Shown here piece by piece: positions 34,434-44,762 of a DNA stretch of 64,000 nucleotides. The DNA is from UBA8389 sp942493385. GTDB lineage: Bacteria; Bacteroidota; Bacteroidia; Bacteroidales; UBA1402. Each line of letters opens with the position of its first letter. The first letter of the stretch is position 1. Under the pieces are notes generated by a model. That model saw only the letters and a list, made by a program, of their open reading frames with translations, was not told where the DNA came from and did not search any database. A program made the position numbers and the translations under genes. The stretch spans positions 1,860,001-1,924,000 of the forward strand of contig OW818699.1 in the NCBI GenBank assembly GCA_942493385.1, written 5' to 3'.

Positions 34434-37400
34434 TGAAGCGATTGTTGATCATAGCGCTTTTTAGTCTTTCAGCGACTGTTTTTGCCGGTACGGAAGTTCC
34501 TGCCGAACGGATGCGTCTGGTTTTCGAGGAAGTTCGGACACCTTATAAATTCGGTTTGGTGGTGGCTCCAGAACAGAACAACTCAAAAATCGACTGTCCC
34601 ACCGTCTTTCGAGAAGGAAAGATGTGGTACATGAGTTATTTGGTTTACAACGGCAAAGAGGGTAAAGATGGAAGAGGCTATGAAACTTGGTTGGCTTCGA
34701 GCAGCGATTTGCTGAATTGGAAAACGCTGGGCAAAATCCTGTCATTTGGTAAAGATGGTTGGGACAAAAATCAACGGGGCGGTTACATCAGCCTGATCGA
34801 TTTCGATTGGGGCGGTACGTACGAAGCGGCCAAATTTGCGGGAAAGCATTGGCTTTCGTACATCGGCGGAGCTGCAGCGGGCTATGAATCGGGCATACTG
34901 AAGGTAGGCATCGCTTCGACCACCTCGGACATCAGCAAGCCGCACGATTGGACCACCTACCCGGCGCCTGTGCTTTCTCCCGAAGACGAGGACAACGGTT
35001 GGTGGGAAAGTTTGACGCAGTATAAAAGCAACGTGTTGTGGGATAAAGCGTTGAAGTTTGGAAAACCCTTCGTGATGTTTTACAACGCTGGTGGTGTGAA
35101 CTTGAACTCCAAGATTAAGGGCGAACGAATTGGGGTGGCGCTTTCGGACGACATGCTGCATTGGAAACGTTTTGCAGGAAATCCGGTGCTCAACCACGAG
35201 GGAGGCATTACGGGCGATGCCTGGATACAGAAGATGGGCGATTTATACGTGATGTTCTATTTTTCAGCTTTCCGCCCAGGAAATAAGAACCTTTCCTTCA
35301 ACAATTTCGCCTGTTCGTACGATTTGGTGCATTGGACGGATTGGACGGAGGATCCGCTCATCGTTTCGTCCGAGAAGTACGATGACAAATTTGCGCACAA
35401 ATCGTGTGTGGTGAAATACAAAGGTGTGGTCTATCATTTCTATTGTGCTGTGAATCAAGCGGATCAACGAGGTATTGCAGTGGCCACTTCCAAAGACTTG
35501 GGGCTGAGTCAGGTACGTTTTCCGAAACCCGAAATCACTTTGTTTCGGACAAAACTGGATTTGAACGGTACCTGGAAATCGCGGCTGGATGATTCTGAGG
35601 CAAATTGGCGGGAGGTTCAGGTTCCGCACAACTGGGACCAATATTACGGATACAGAAGGCTGAAGCATGGCAATTTGCACGCTGCAGCCTGGTACCTAAA
35701 AACGTTTACGGCACCAAAAGGTGGCAAACGGTATTTTTTGTTTTTTGAAGGGGTTGGATCGTACGCCACCGTTTATTTGAACGGAGACAGCGTCGGTGCG
35801 CACCGTGGAGGTAGAACAACATTCACCATCGATGTGACTGCAAAAATTAAACCTGGTGTTGCCAATGAATTGAAAGTCAAGGCAGAACATCCATCCTATA
35901 TTACCGATTTGCCCTGGGTTTGCGGTGGTTGCTCCAACGAGAGCGGTTTTTCCGAGGGGTCACAACCATTAGGCATTTTCCGCCCCGTCAGCCTTTATGT
36001 GACGGACGAAGTCAGGGTTCAGCCGTTCGGTGTTCATATGTGGAATGTAAAAGGAAGCATTCGTGCGGATGGAGCGAGTTTGCAGGTGGAAACGACGGTT
36101 AAGAATTACGGAAATTATCCATCAACCATCGAAGTGGTGAACAAGCTTGTCGGTCAGTTTGAGATTCAGGCGGCTCGGACTGCAGACACCGTCTTATTGA
36201 TGCCGGGCGAGGAGCGTGTTTTGAAAGCGGTCTGCGAATTGAGCAAGGCACCTACGTTGTGGTCGCCTGAATCGCCTTTCTTGTACACGATGGTGACGCT
36301 GATCAAGAAAAATGGGCTGGTCATCGATGAAGACAGAACGTACTATGGTTTCCGAACATTCAGCTGGCCGTTGACGCGCAAGGATGGGGACAAACGGTTT
36401 CTGGTGAATGGAAAACCCGTATATATTAATGGTGTATGTGAATACGAACACCTCAATGGATTGAGTCATGCGTTTTCGGAGGAGCAGATTCGTGCTCGAA
36501 CCAATCAGATCCGAACGGCTGGGTTCAATGCCTTCCGTGAAGGGCATCAGCCGCATAATTTGCTGTATCAGAAAATCTGGGACGAAACCGGGGTGCTGCA
36601 ATGGACGCAATTTTCCGCTCATATTTGGTACGATACGCCAACGTTCAGGGAAGCGTTCAAAACGCTGTTAAAGGAATGGGTTCTTGAAAGGCGCAACAGC
36701 CCTTCGGTAATGCTTTGGGGCCTGCAGAACGAAAGCTCTCTGCCAGCTGATTTTGCCAAGGAATGTTCGGATTTGATTCGTCAGCTCGACCCGACGGCTT
36801 CGGACCAGCGGCTCATCACCACTTGCAATGGGGGCTCAGGCACCGACTGGGATGTTGTGCAGAACTGGTCAGGCACGTATGGTGGAGATCCTGAAAAGTA
36901 CGGCGAGGAGCTGAAAACCCAGCTTTTAAATGGTGAATACGGTGCGGTTCGCAGCATCGGCCTGCATACCGAAGGTGGTTTCGTTAAAAAAGGCGTGATC
37001 AGCGAAGACCGCTTCTGGCAGTTGATGGAGCAGAAAATCCGTTTGGCTGAAACCAATAAGGACAGCCTATGCGGTCAATTTCTCTGGTTGTTCAATTCGC
37101 ATGAGAATCCGGGTCGTATTCAGAACGAAGAAGGCGTGCGCGACATCGATCGGGTAGGGCCGTTCAACAACAAGGGTTTGTTCACTTCATGGGGCGAACC
37201 GGTGGATGCGTATTTCCTGTATCAGAGCAATTATGGCAAGGAGCCGATGGTTTATATTGTGTCGCATACCTGGACTGGGCGATGGAAAACAGCCGGTTTG
37301 AAGGACAGTTTGATTGTTTTCTCGAACTGCGACTCGGTGGAACTGTTTAATGGGGACGTCAGCCTGGGTTTCAGGAAAAGGAACGGTGTTGGAACGCATT

Positions 37401-38596
37401 TTCAATGGGACGGGGTACCTGTATACAGCAGTGTGTTACTGGCCTTTGGTTATAAAAATGGTCGTGCGGTGGTCAAAGATGTAATCGATGTGGATAACAT
37501 CTATGGACACAAATTTTCAAGAATGTTAAGTAGTCCGCCACTTCAGCGCAAGCATTTGACCCTGACCCCAGTATCGACCAAGGGAAAAAAGGGGTACAAC
37601 TATTTGTATCGGGTAAACTGTGGAGGCAAAGATTATTGGGATATCAACAACCAACTGTGGATGGAGGACCGTGCATTGGAAAACGGAGATGATTCGTCCT
37701 GGGGTTCACACTCTTGGGCACAGGATTTTAAGGGGTTGAATCCGTTTTATGCCAGTCAACGGTTCACGACCGATCGGATTTTCGGCACGCACAACTCTAC
37801 GCTCTTTCAAACCTTCCGATATGGTACCAATCGTCTGAGTTACCGATTCCCAGTAAAACCGGGTACGTATTTGGTCGAACTTTATTTCACCGAACCTTGG
37901 TATGGAACGGGCAGCAACGTCGATTGCGAGGGACAACGGGTGTTCGATGTGTCGGTGGATGGGGTGACCGTTTTGAAGAATCTGGATATTTGGCAGGAAG
38001 TCGGCCACGATGGAGCTTTGAAAAAATCGTTTACGGTTGAGCTGTGCGGTAATGTGTTGGAATTGGAATTTCCGCAAGTAATGGCCGGTCAGGCGATTAT
38101 TTCGGCCATTGCCATTGCGAGTACGGACAAGACGTTGAAACCTGCCAAACCTGCCATGTTGACTATGGAAAGCAAGTATGAAGTTAGCAGCGGGGATGAG
38201 CCAGAACAAAGGCCGGATGTACGGTTGGAAGCCGAAGCCGCCGTCATTAGGGGTGATATTAACACCAAGGTTTTTGGCGAGCGCTCTCTGGCAGCGATTG
38301 AAAAGCCGGGTCCAGTCCGAATTGAATGGGCGGTTTCACCAGGTTTGGCAAGTGTTTACAACCTGCGGTTCCGCTATATGAATTACTCGGAAAAACCCGT
38401 GGAGATGCGCATTCAAGTAGTCGCTGCCGATGGTCGTTTCCTGCGAAACGATGTCATTACGTTTCCTTCGGGGTCGGATAAGATGAAAACCCTGAGTACG
38501 ACAACGGATGCCATCATCAATGCCGGGCATTACAAGGTGATTTTGAGTTCGGACAATGCAGCCGGTTTGTGGCTGGATGCGCTGATTTTTCAATAA
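34433..38596 (+). CDS. Modular glycosidase: GH43/GH117-like propeller + GH2 + malectin-like + CBM
   Basis: 1387 residues, exported (signal peptide 1-19). Residues about 25-365 form a five-bladed propeller of the GH43/GH117/GH130 type. Residues about 371-1000 are a GH2 enzyme: jelly-roll with WYLKTFTAP, acid/base Glu767 in LQNESS, nucleophile Glu835 in LNGEYGA. Residues about 1047-1230 resemble a malectin/Rhamnogal-lyase-CBM domain (RVNCGGKDYWD, VELYFTEPW, RVFDVSVDG). Residues about 1262-1387 look like a CBM6/35 fold (LEAEAAV ... GLWLDALIFQ). Two catalytic modules and two binding modules in one chain imply sequential cleavage of a branched side chain. The substrate is unknown. A 29-base gap follows, the largest in the operon. 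Confidence 0.88.
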   Translation: MKRLLIIALFSLSATVFAGTEVPAERMRLVFEEVRTPYKFGLVVAPEQNNSKIDCPTVFREGKMWYMSYLVYNGKEGKDGRGYETWLASSSDLLNWKTLGKILSFGKDGWDKNQRGGYISLIDFDWGGTYEAAKFAGKHWLSYIGGAAAGYESGILKVGIASTTSDISKPHDWTTYPAPVLSPEDEDNGWWESLTQYKSNVLWDKALKFGKPFVMFYNAGGVNLNSKIKGERIGVALSDDMLHWKRFAGNPVLNHEGGITGDAWIQKMGDLYVMFYFSAFRPGNKNLSFNNFACSYDLVHWTDWTEDPLIVSSEKYDDKFAHKSCVVKYKGVVYHFYCAVNQADQRGIAVATSKDLGLSQVRFPKPEITLFRTKLDLNGTWKSRLDDSEANWREVQVPHNWDQYYGYRRLKHGNLHAAAWYLKTFTAPKGGKRYFLFFEGVGSYATVYLNGDSVGAHRGGRTTFTIDVTAKIKPGVANELKVKAEHPSYITDLPWVCGGCSNESGFSEGSQPLGIFRPVSLYVTDEVRVQPFGVHMWNVKGSIRADGASLQVETTVKNYGNYPSTIEVVNKLVGQFEIQAARTADTVLLMPGEERVLKAVCELSKAPTLWSPESPFLYTMVTLIKKNGLVIDEDRTYYGFRTFSWPLTRKDGDKRFLVNGKPVYINGVCEYEHLNGLSHAFSEEQIRARTNQIRTAGFNAFREGHQPHNLLYQKIWDETGVLQWTQFSAHIWYDTPTFREAFKTLLKEWVLERRNSPSVMLWGLQNESSLPADFAKECSDLIRQLDPTASDQRLITTCNGGSGTDWDVVQNWSGTYGGDPEKYGEELKTQLLNGEYGAVRSIGLHTEGGFVKKGVISEDRFWQLMEQKIRLAETNKDSLCGQFLWLFNSHENPGRIQNEEGVRDIDRVGPFNNKGLFTSWGEPVDAYFLYQSNYGKEPMVYIVSHTWTGRWKTAGLKDSLIVFSNCDSVELFNGDVSLGFRKRNGVGTHFQWDGVPVYSSVLLAFGYKNGRAVVKDVIDVDNIYGHKFSRMLSSPPLQRKHLTLTPVSTKGKKGYNYLYRVNCGGKDYWDINNQLWMEDRALENGDDSSWGSHSWAQDFKGLNPFYASQRFTTDRIFGTHNSTLFQTFRYGTNRLSYRFPVKPGTYLVELYFTEPWYGTGSNVDCEGQRVFDVSVDGVTVLKNLDIWQEVGHDGALKKSFTVELCGNVLELEFPQVMAGQAIISAIAIASTDKTLKPAKPAMLTMESKYEVSSGDEPEQRPDVRLEAEAAVIRGDINTKVFGERSLAAIEKPGPVRIEWAVSPGLASVYNLRFRYMNYSEKPVEMRIQVVAADGRFLRNDVITFPSGSDKMKTLSTTTDAIINAGHYKVILSSDNAAGLWLDALIFQ

Positions 38597-38625
38597 ATGT
38601 TGACAGTTATTCTTTGTACATTTGA

Positions 38626-41600
38626 ATGATGACAAAATTTTGGATTAGTTTGTTCTTTGGTTGCACCCTATTGCAGGTTGCCAGCTCGGTTGAGCGGCCT
38701 GATTGGGAAAACGTGTCTGTCAACGAAATCAACCGGGAGCCTGCGCGGGCGGATTTCATACCGTTTGCAGGCATGACGGCTAATTGCGTTCAGCCAACAC
38801 ACGATGCCTCAACGAATCCCTACCAGCTTAGTCTGAACGGCCTTTGGCGCTTCAATTGGGTGGCTGAACCCTCGAATAGGCCGCTCGATTTTTTCAAGAC
38901 CGATTTCAAAGATGCCACTTGGAAAGAACTAGCCGTACCTTCAAATATGGAAATGAAAGGTTTCGGCACCCCCATTTACGTCAGTGCCGGATACCCATTC
39001 CAGATTGATCCGCCAAGGGTTACGTCTGAACCTGATTCCAATTATACCACGTTTAAGGAACGAAATCCGGTAGGTTCGTACCGAAAATGGGTGGAACTGC
39101 CTTCCCTTTGGGATTCACGCCAAGTTTTTGTCCGTTTCGAAGGGGTCAGTGCGGCTTTTTATCTTTGGGTGAACGGCGAGCGAGTAGGATACAGCGAAGG
39201 CAGCATGGAACCAGCTGAGTTCAACATTACCTCGTATTTAAAAAAGGGTCGCAACCTGTTTGCCGTCGAAGTCTACAAATATTGTGACGGCAGCTATCTG
39301 GAAGACCAGGATATGTGGCGGTTGAGCGGCATTTACAGAGATGTCAGCCTCTATTCAACAGCGGAAGCGCGTATTCGGGATTTGGGCGTCCGTACGGTAC
39401 CCGATGCGAACTATCAAAATTTTACATTGGAGATCAATCCGGAGCTTGCCGTATTTAACAACAGCGATCTAGCAGGTTGGACGCTGGAAGCCTCGCTTTT
39501 TGACGCCAAAGGTGTCATGGTTTTGGACAAATCGTTGCTTCAAGATGCCGAACCTGTTTTGAACAAGGCGCACAAATCCGCCGTTTTGAATCAACGCACT
39601 CCACAACGTGGTATGCCCGCGTTCGCATGGATGTCTGTCGTTTTGAAAAATCCGTTGAAATGGACGGCCGAAACCCCTAATTTGTATCAATTGGTGGTGT
39701 CGCTCAAGAACCCATCGGGAACCGTTGTTGAAATGATGCACACCTGCGTAGGTTTCCGTTCGGTTGAAACGCGTGGAGGTCAGGTTTTAGTGAATGGACA
39801 GCCCATTCGATTGCGTGGCGTGAACCGGCATGAGTTCGACCCCGATTTCGGCCATACCCTCTCGGTGGAACGCATGATTCAGGACATCAAACTCATGAAG
39901 CAGGCCAACATCAACGCCGTTCGCTGCGCCCATTATCCCAACGATCCCCGTTGGTACGAGCTTTGCGACCATTACGGATTGTACCTCATCGATGAGGCCA
40001 ATATTGAAGAACACGGACTTCGTGGCCAGTTGGCATCGAATCCGGAATGGGCTGCTTCCTTTATGGACAGGGCAGTGCGCATGGCAGTCCGTGACCGGAA
40101 CCATCCCTCGGTGATTATTTGGTCGCTGGGCAATGAAGCGGGATACGGCCCGAATTTCGCCGCTATCGCTACTTGGCTGAAAACGTACGACCCGACCCGA
40201 CTCATCCATTACGAGGGTGCGCAAGGCAAAGGCAAGGAATTCAGGGTAGGCACATTTAGTTCGGTCGATAACGATCCTGCCACGGTCGATGTCATCAGCC
40301 GCTTCTACCCGCGAACCATGGACGAATACCTGAATCCGCCGAAAGCTGGAGATGCCGTTTCGGAACGGGCGGAAAACGCTCGTTGGGAACGGTTGCTGGA
40401 ACTTGCTCGTGACAACAACGATACCCGCCCGGTGATGACCAGCGAATACGCACATTGCATGGGAAATGCCTTGGGCAATCTGCGCGAGTATTGGGAAGAA
40501 ATGTATTCGATGCCCCGCATGCTGGGTGGTTTCATCTGGGACTGGGTGGATCAGGGCATCCGCCGCACGGCTGCCAACGGTAAAAGCTACTTTGCCTACG
40601 GGGGCGATTTCGGCGATAAACCGAATTCGGGTGCATTCTGTTTTAACGGCGTGGTGTTTCCGGATCGGACGTATAGTGCCAAGTATCTGCAAGTCAAGAA
40701 GATATACCAGCCCTTTTTAATAGAAGGGGTGACCTCGAAGACAGGAAGTACGACGATCAGGCTTACCAACCGAAACCATTTCATGGATTTGTCGGCGTAC
40801 GAATGTCGATGGGCCGTTGTTTCTTTCGGGGAAACGCTTCAATCGGGCACGGTTAATCTGCCGTCCCTTCTGCCAGGAGCTTCTGAAGTGGTCGCACTAC
40901 CGGTGAAACCTGTTTCTGCAGAGTCTTACCTGACGGTGAGTCTACATTTGAAGCAAGCCGAGAATTGGGCCGAAAAAGGTTTTGAATTGGGTTTCGAGTC
41001 GTTCAAATTGGATGTTCCTTCTGTAGCAAAAGTTCAAGATGATCACAACAAGGATGCGACAATCACGGTTTCAAACGGAGATTCTGTTCTGGATGTTTCT
41101 GGAAAGAATTTCAGCCTGCGTTTTGTTAAAAATGCCAATGCCTTGACTTCCTGGATGGTAAACGGAAGAGAATTGTTGGTTCAAGGTCCTGTTTTTCAGG
41201 CATATCGTGCTTATACGGACAACGACAAAGGGTTCGGCAACTGGCTGGCAAAAGACTGGAAGGCGGCAGGACTGGACAAACTTAGCCCGGCATATAAAAA
41301 ATTAAAAATTTTGAATCAATCCAAAAACAGCCTCTCTCTGGAGGTTCAAGTGGACTATTCAGGCAAATTCCTCCATCAAGCAATTTATACCATTTATGGT
41401 GACGGAACGCTGAACATTCGGAATCGGTTTGAACCCACGGCTGAACTGCCGGTGCTGCCGCGTCTCGGCATTTCCTTGCAACTAAACACTGTTCTTGAAA
41501 AGCTGCAATGGTACGGCAACGGGCCTTGGGAAAATTATGCCGACCGAAAGGATTGCACGCCGATTGGTCTTTGGAAGAGCACCGTCACCGAACAATACGT

Positions 41601-41910
41601 GCCGTATCCGCGACCGCAGGAATGCGGCAATAAGGAAGGTGTGCGGTGGTTGACACTAACCGATGCGAAAAGCAAGGGATTAAAGATTTCCACCCCCGAC
41701 GAAATGAGTTTCTCGGCCTTGCATTATACCGTTCAGGACTTGGATAAAGCAAAGAATACTTGGGAGTTGGAACCCCGAAAAGCCGTAGTGCTTTCGTTGG
41801 ACGCTTTTCAACTCGGTTTGGGCAACAGCAGCTGCGGCCCAGGTGTTCTGAAGAAATATGCTCCTGTAGTGAAACCCTATACCTTGAACATCTCATTGAA
41901 ACCGTTATGA
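38626..41910 (+). CDS. GH2 beta-galactosidase, LacZ type, secreted
   Basis: 1094 residues with a signal peptide (about 1-20), longer than E. coli LacZ mainly at the N-terminus. All five LacZ domains are present: jelly-roll (YRKWVELP, VRFEGVSAAFYLWVNGERVGYSEGS), the immunoglobulin-like domain, the barrel with RGVNRHEFDP, acid/base Glu504 in LGNEAGYG and nucleophile Glu607 in SEYAHCMGN, and the C-terminal Bgal_small_N supersandwich. Probable exo-beta-galactosidase removing galactose from pectic galactan or arabinogalactan side chains. It could equally be a beta-arabinosidase, since LacZ-like GH2 enzymes vary. The stop overlaps the next start by four bases. Confidence 0.93.
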   Translation: MMTKFWISLFFGCTLLQVASSVERPDWENVSVNEINREPARADFIPFAGMTANCVQPTHDASTNPYQLSLNGLWRFNWVAEPSNRPLDFFKTDFKDATWKELAVPSNMEMKGFGTPIYVSAGYPFQIDPPRVTSEPDSNYTTFKERNPVGSYRKWVELPSLWDSRQVFVRFEGVSAAFYLWVNGERVGYSEGSMEPAEFNITSYLKKGRNLFAVEVYKYCDGSYLEDQDMWRLSGIYRDVSLYSTAEARIRDLGVRTVPDANYQNFTLEINPELAVFNNSDLAGWTLEASLFDAKGVMVLDKSLLQDAEPVLNKAHKSAVLNQRTPQRGMPAFAWMSVVLKNPLKWTAETPNLYQLVVSLKNPSGTVVEMMHTCVGFRSVETRGGQVLVNGQPIRLRGVNRHEFDPDFGHTLSVERMIQDIKLMKQANINAVRCAHYPNDPRWYELCDHYGLYLIDEANIEEHGLRGQLASNPEWAASFMDRAVRMAVRDRNHPSVIIWSLGNEAGYGPNFAAIATWLKTYDPTRLIHYEGAQGKGKEFRVGTFSSVDNDPATVDVISRFYPRTMDEYLNPPKAGDAVSERAENARWERLLELARDNNDTRPVMTSEYAHCMGNALGNLREYWEEMYSMPRMLGGFIWDWVDQGIRRTAANGKSYFAYGGDFGDKPNSGAFCFNGVVFPDRTYSAKYLQVKKIYQPFLIEGVTSKTGSTTIRLTNRNHFMDLSAYECRWAVVSFGETLQSGTVNLPSLLPGASEVVALPVKPVSAESYLTVSLHLKQAENWAEKGFELGFESFKLDVPSVAKVQDDHNKDATITVSNGDSVLDVSGKNFSLRFVKNANALTSWMVNGRELLVQGPVFQAYRAYTDNDKGFGNWLAKDWKAAGLDKLSPAYKKLKILNQSKNSLSLEVQVDYSGKFLHQAIYTIYGDGTLNIRNRFEPTAELPVLPRLGISLQLNTVLEKLQWYGNGPWENYADRKDCTPIGLWKSTVTEQYVPYPRPQECGNKEGVRWLTLTDAKSKGLKISTPDEMSFSALHYTVQDLDKAKNTWELEPRKAVVLSLDAFQLGLGNSSCGPGVLKKYAPVVKPYTLNISLKPL

Positions 41911-44759
41911 ATAAAATGATTGCACTTTTTATTGGCCTGATTTCGGTGATGGGCATGACTGCTCAAAAAACAGCACTGAGCCCTGAAACCCAAACCCAAT
42001 ACCTTTCCGGTCACGGTTCGGACGATGCCGTGCAATGGGATTTTCAATGTACCGATGGGCGTCGGGCAGGGGAGTGGGCCAAGATTGCGGTGCCCTCCTG
42101 CTGGGAACTGCAGGGTTTTGGTACTTATCAATATGGCATGCCTTTTTATGGAAAAACGGATCCTCCAGGCATTGCCAAGGAACAGGGTTTGTACAAATAC
42201 ACGTTCCGCTTGCCGTCAGCTTGGGAAGGACGGCTCATCCGGCTGGTTTTTGATGGCGTCATGACGGATTGTTCGGTCAACATCAACCAGCGTCGGGCTG
42301 TGAAGCTGCATCAAGGCTCCTTCTATCGGTTTAAAGCCGATGTGACCGACCGGGTGAATTTCGGCAAGAAAGACAATGTGTTGGAGGTTACGGTGAGTAA
42401 GGAATCGGCGAATCCCAACGTGAACATGGCTGAACGGCGGGCCGATTATTGGAATTTCGGTGGCATTATCAGACCGGTATTTGTGGAAGCATTGCCGGCG
42501 CAGGGAATTGACCGAGTTAGCATCGATGCCAAAGCAAATGGGCAGTTTCAGGCTGAACTGTTCTTGACGACGGCGTTGGATGGTACGTATTCACTGGAAG
42601 CAGAGGTTTTTAATAAGGACGGGAAGCCAGTTGGCAGTGTCTTCAAAGACACAGTCCGTACTGGTAGCGACAAGGTTGCATTAAAAGGATTTTTGGAAGG
42701 CATCAAAACATGGACGGCAGAATCTCCCAATCTATACAGCGTTCATTTCAGCCTTAAAAATGGCAACTCGATTAAACATGTTGTCACTGAACGCTTTGCA
42801 TTTAGAACCATTGAAGTGCGTCCGAGTGACGGACTCTATATTAATGGTGTCAAAGTATTGATTAAGGGAGTTAACCGACACAGTTTTCGGCCAGAAACCG
42901 GTAGAACGCTCAGCAAACAAGCCAATTACGACGATGTGAAGCTGATCAAGAGCATGAACATGAACGCCGTTCGCCTGTCGCATTATCCTTCCGATCCTGA
43001 ATTTCTGGATGCTTGTGACGAACTCGGACTTTACGTGATGACGGAGTTGGATGGCTGGCACAAATGGTACGACACGGAAACCGGCAAGCAATTACTTAAA
43101 GAGATGGTGACACGAGATGCCAATCATCCCAGCGTCATTTGGTGGTCTAATGGCAACGAAGGGGGCTCGAATACGGAGTTGGATGCCGAATTCGCAATTT
43201 GGGACCTGCAAAAACGACCGGTGATCCATCCGCAAGGCAATTTCGGTGGCTTCGAAACGATGCATTACCGCTCCTATGGTGAATCGCAGGAGTACATGCG
43301 CAAACCGGAAATCTTTATGCCAACTGAAATATTGCACGGCCTATACGATGGTGGTCATGGAGCAGGGCTTTTCGATTATTGGGAAATGATGCGGAAACAT
43401 CCGCGTTGCGCCGGTGCTTTCCTTTGGGTGTTGGCCGATGAAGGCGTGGTCCGAACCGATCAGAACGGAAAAATAGATAATTGTGGCAATTACGGTGCGG
43501 ACGGCATCGTGGGGCCACACCATGAAAAAGAAGGCAGTTATTATACGGTCAAAGAAATCTGGTCGCCGGTGCAAATTAACAAACCCAGCATAAATCCCGA
43601 TTTCGACGGAAAACTCGTCCTTGAGAACCGTTACGATTTCACCAACCTCGATCAATGCCGATTCGAATGGAAAACGGTTCGATTCGCAAAAGCAAATGAC
43701 GTGAAGGCTGGTTTTACAGTTATTGCCAGTGGAAAATTAAAAGGCCCTTCCATTCTGCCCCACAAAACCGGCGAACTCAAGTTGAACCTCCCCAAAGATT
43801 GGTTTTTTGTGGATGCTTTACAACTGACTGCCTTGGACGCAGCAGGTAACGAACTATGGACATGGACTTGGGAAGTAGAGAAACCAGCTGATCTTCCGCA
43901 AGTCATTGCCGGCCCGAACCCTACAGTTGAAAAAATAGCTGACAATTGTTTCGTACGTATTGGAAAAGTAGAATTGAACTTCAGTATGATTACCGGAGAA
44001 TTAGTTTCGGTGAGTCGTGACGGGATGCCACTTGCCTTTGGTCAAGGACCTCGTTTCATCGCTGCCCGCCGAGCCGACCGTTCCATGGATGTCTACTACA
44101 ACCACGATGATGCGGCAGCCAAGAGCAAGGAGCGCATCTATACGGATATTTCAGGGGTCTCAACTATGAAAAGCTTTCAGGTGATACAATCTACCGAAAA
44201 AGTAGTGATCAAAGCCACCTATTTTGGCAATTTGACCGAAACGATTTGGACCATCTCCAACGAAGCCAGCGTTTGCCTCGATTACGAATACCGCTACGAC
44301 GGCGTGGTGGAACTGATGGGCGTGAAATTCGACTACCCTGAAAGCCAGATGCTGTCCAAGCGTTGGCTTGGCGATGGCCCGTACCGCGTTTGGCAGAATC
44401 GGATGCATGGTCCGACCCTGGGTGTCTGGAAAACCGACTACAACGATCCGATTCCGGCTGAAAGCTTCACTTATCCAGAGTTCAAGGGCTATTTCAGCAA
44501 CTGGGATTGGGTGGATTTCACCACCACCGAAGGACATTTCGGCATCAAGAACGGTACGCCCGACAGTTATCTGGGTGTCTATACCCCCCGTGATGGCAGG
44601 GATGCCTTGCTTTACACGATTCCCCAAAGCGGTATCGCTGTTTTGAAGGTGATACCGGCTGTGCGCAACAAAGTGAATTCCACCGACCTGAACGGACCTT
44701 CCGCGCAGGCCAAGTGGGTGAACGGGCCTCAAAAAGGCCGAATTTGGCTGAATTTCTAA
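41907..44759 (+). CDS. GH2 family glycosidase, LacZ-like (second), secreted
   Basis: About 950 residues from the ATG at 41907, which overlaps the previous stop (ATGA) and begins a signal peptide ending near MTAQK. It has an N-terminal jelly-roll (AKIAVPSCWELQGFGTYQYG), an immunoglobulin-like domain (VKVLIKGVNRHSFRP), and a barrel with acid/base Glu418 in SNGNEGGS and likely nucleophile Glu474 in MPTEILHG. A C-terminal beta domain follows that resembles Bgal_small_N. The usual HxE/W motifs before the nucleophile differ from LacZ, so the substrate is probably not lactose-like. Exo-acting on a pectic side chain is inferred. Confidence 0.9.
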   Translation: MNKMIALFIGLISVMGMTAQKTALSPETQTQYLSGHGSDDAVQWDFQCTDGRRAGEWAKIAVPSCWELQGFGTYQYGMPFYGKTDPPGIAKEQGLYKYTFRLPSAWEGRLIRLVFDGVMTDCSVNINQRRAVKLHQGSFYRFKADVTDRVNFGKKDNVLEVTVSKESANPNVNMAERRADYWNFGGIIRPVFVEALPAQGIDRVSIDAKANGQFQAELFLTTALDGTYSLEAEVFNKDGKPVGSVFKDTVRTGSDKVALKGFLEGIKTWTAESPNLYSVHFSLKNGNSIKHVVTERFAFRTIEVRPSDGLYINGVKVLIKGVNRHSFRPETGRTLSKQANYDDVKLIKSMNMNAVRLSHYPSDPEFLDACDELGLYVMTELDGWHKWYDTETGKQLLKEMVTRDANHPSVIWWSNGNEGGSNTELDAEFAIWDLQKRPVIHPQGNFGGFETMHYRSYGESQEYMRKPEIFMPTEILHGLYDGGHGAGLFDYWEMMRKHPRCAGAFLWVLADEGVVRTDQNGKIDNCGNYGADGIVGPHHEKEGSYYTVKEIWSPVQINKPSINPDFDGKLVLENRYDFTNLDQCRFEWKTVRFAKANDVKAGFTVIASGKLKGPSILPHKTGELKLNLPKDWFFVDALQLTALDAAGNELWTWTWEVEKPADLPQVIAGPNPTVEKIADNCFVRIGKVELNFSMITGELVSVSRDGMPLAFGQGPRFIAARRADRSMDVYYNHDDAAAKSKERIYTDISGVSTMKSFQVIQSTEKVVIKATYFGNLTETIWTISNEASVCLDYEYRYDGVVELMGVKFDYPESQMLSKRWLGDGPYRVWQNRMHGPTLGVWKTDYNDPIPAESFTYPEFKGYFSNWDWVDFTTTEGHFGIKNGTPDSYLGVYTPRDGRDALLYTIPQSGIAVLKVIPAVRNKVNSTDLNGPSAQAKWVNGPQKGRIWLNF

Positions 44760-44762
44760 CGT

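Noticed and set aside
38617..38624. TACATTTG, a TAnnTTTG match just before the LacZ-like GH2 gene, as an internal promoter
   Set aside because: It ends one base before the start codon, so the transcript would start inside the gene, and no -33 box is at the right distance. The 29-base gap is probably just a spacer.
39787..40692. A 301-codon minus-strand frame in the LacZ-like GH2 gene
   Set aside because: It is antisense to the catalytic domain, with no domain or start context.
41760..41906. The 147-base upstream extension of the second GH2 gene
   Set aside because: It lies inside the previous GH2 gene in another frame; the ATG at 41907 opens a signal peptide and overlaps the preceding stop.
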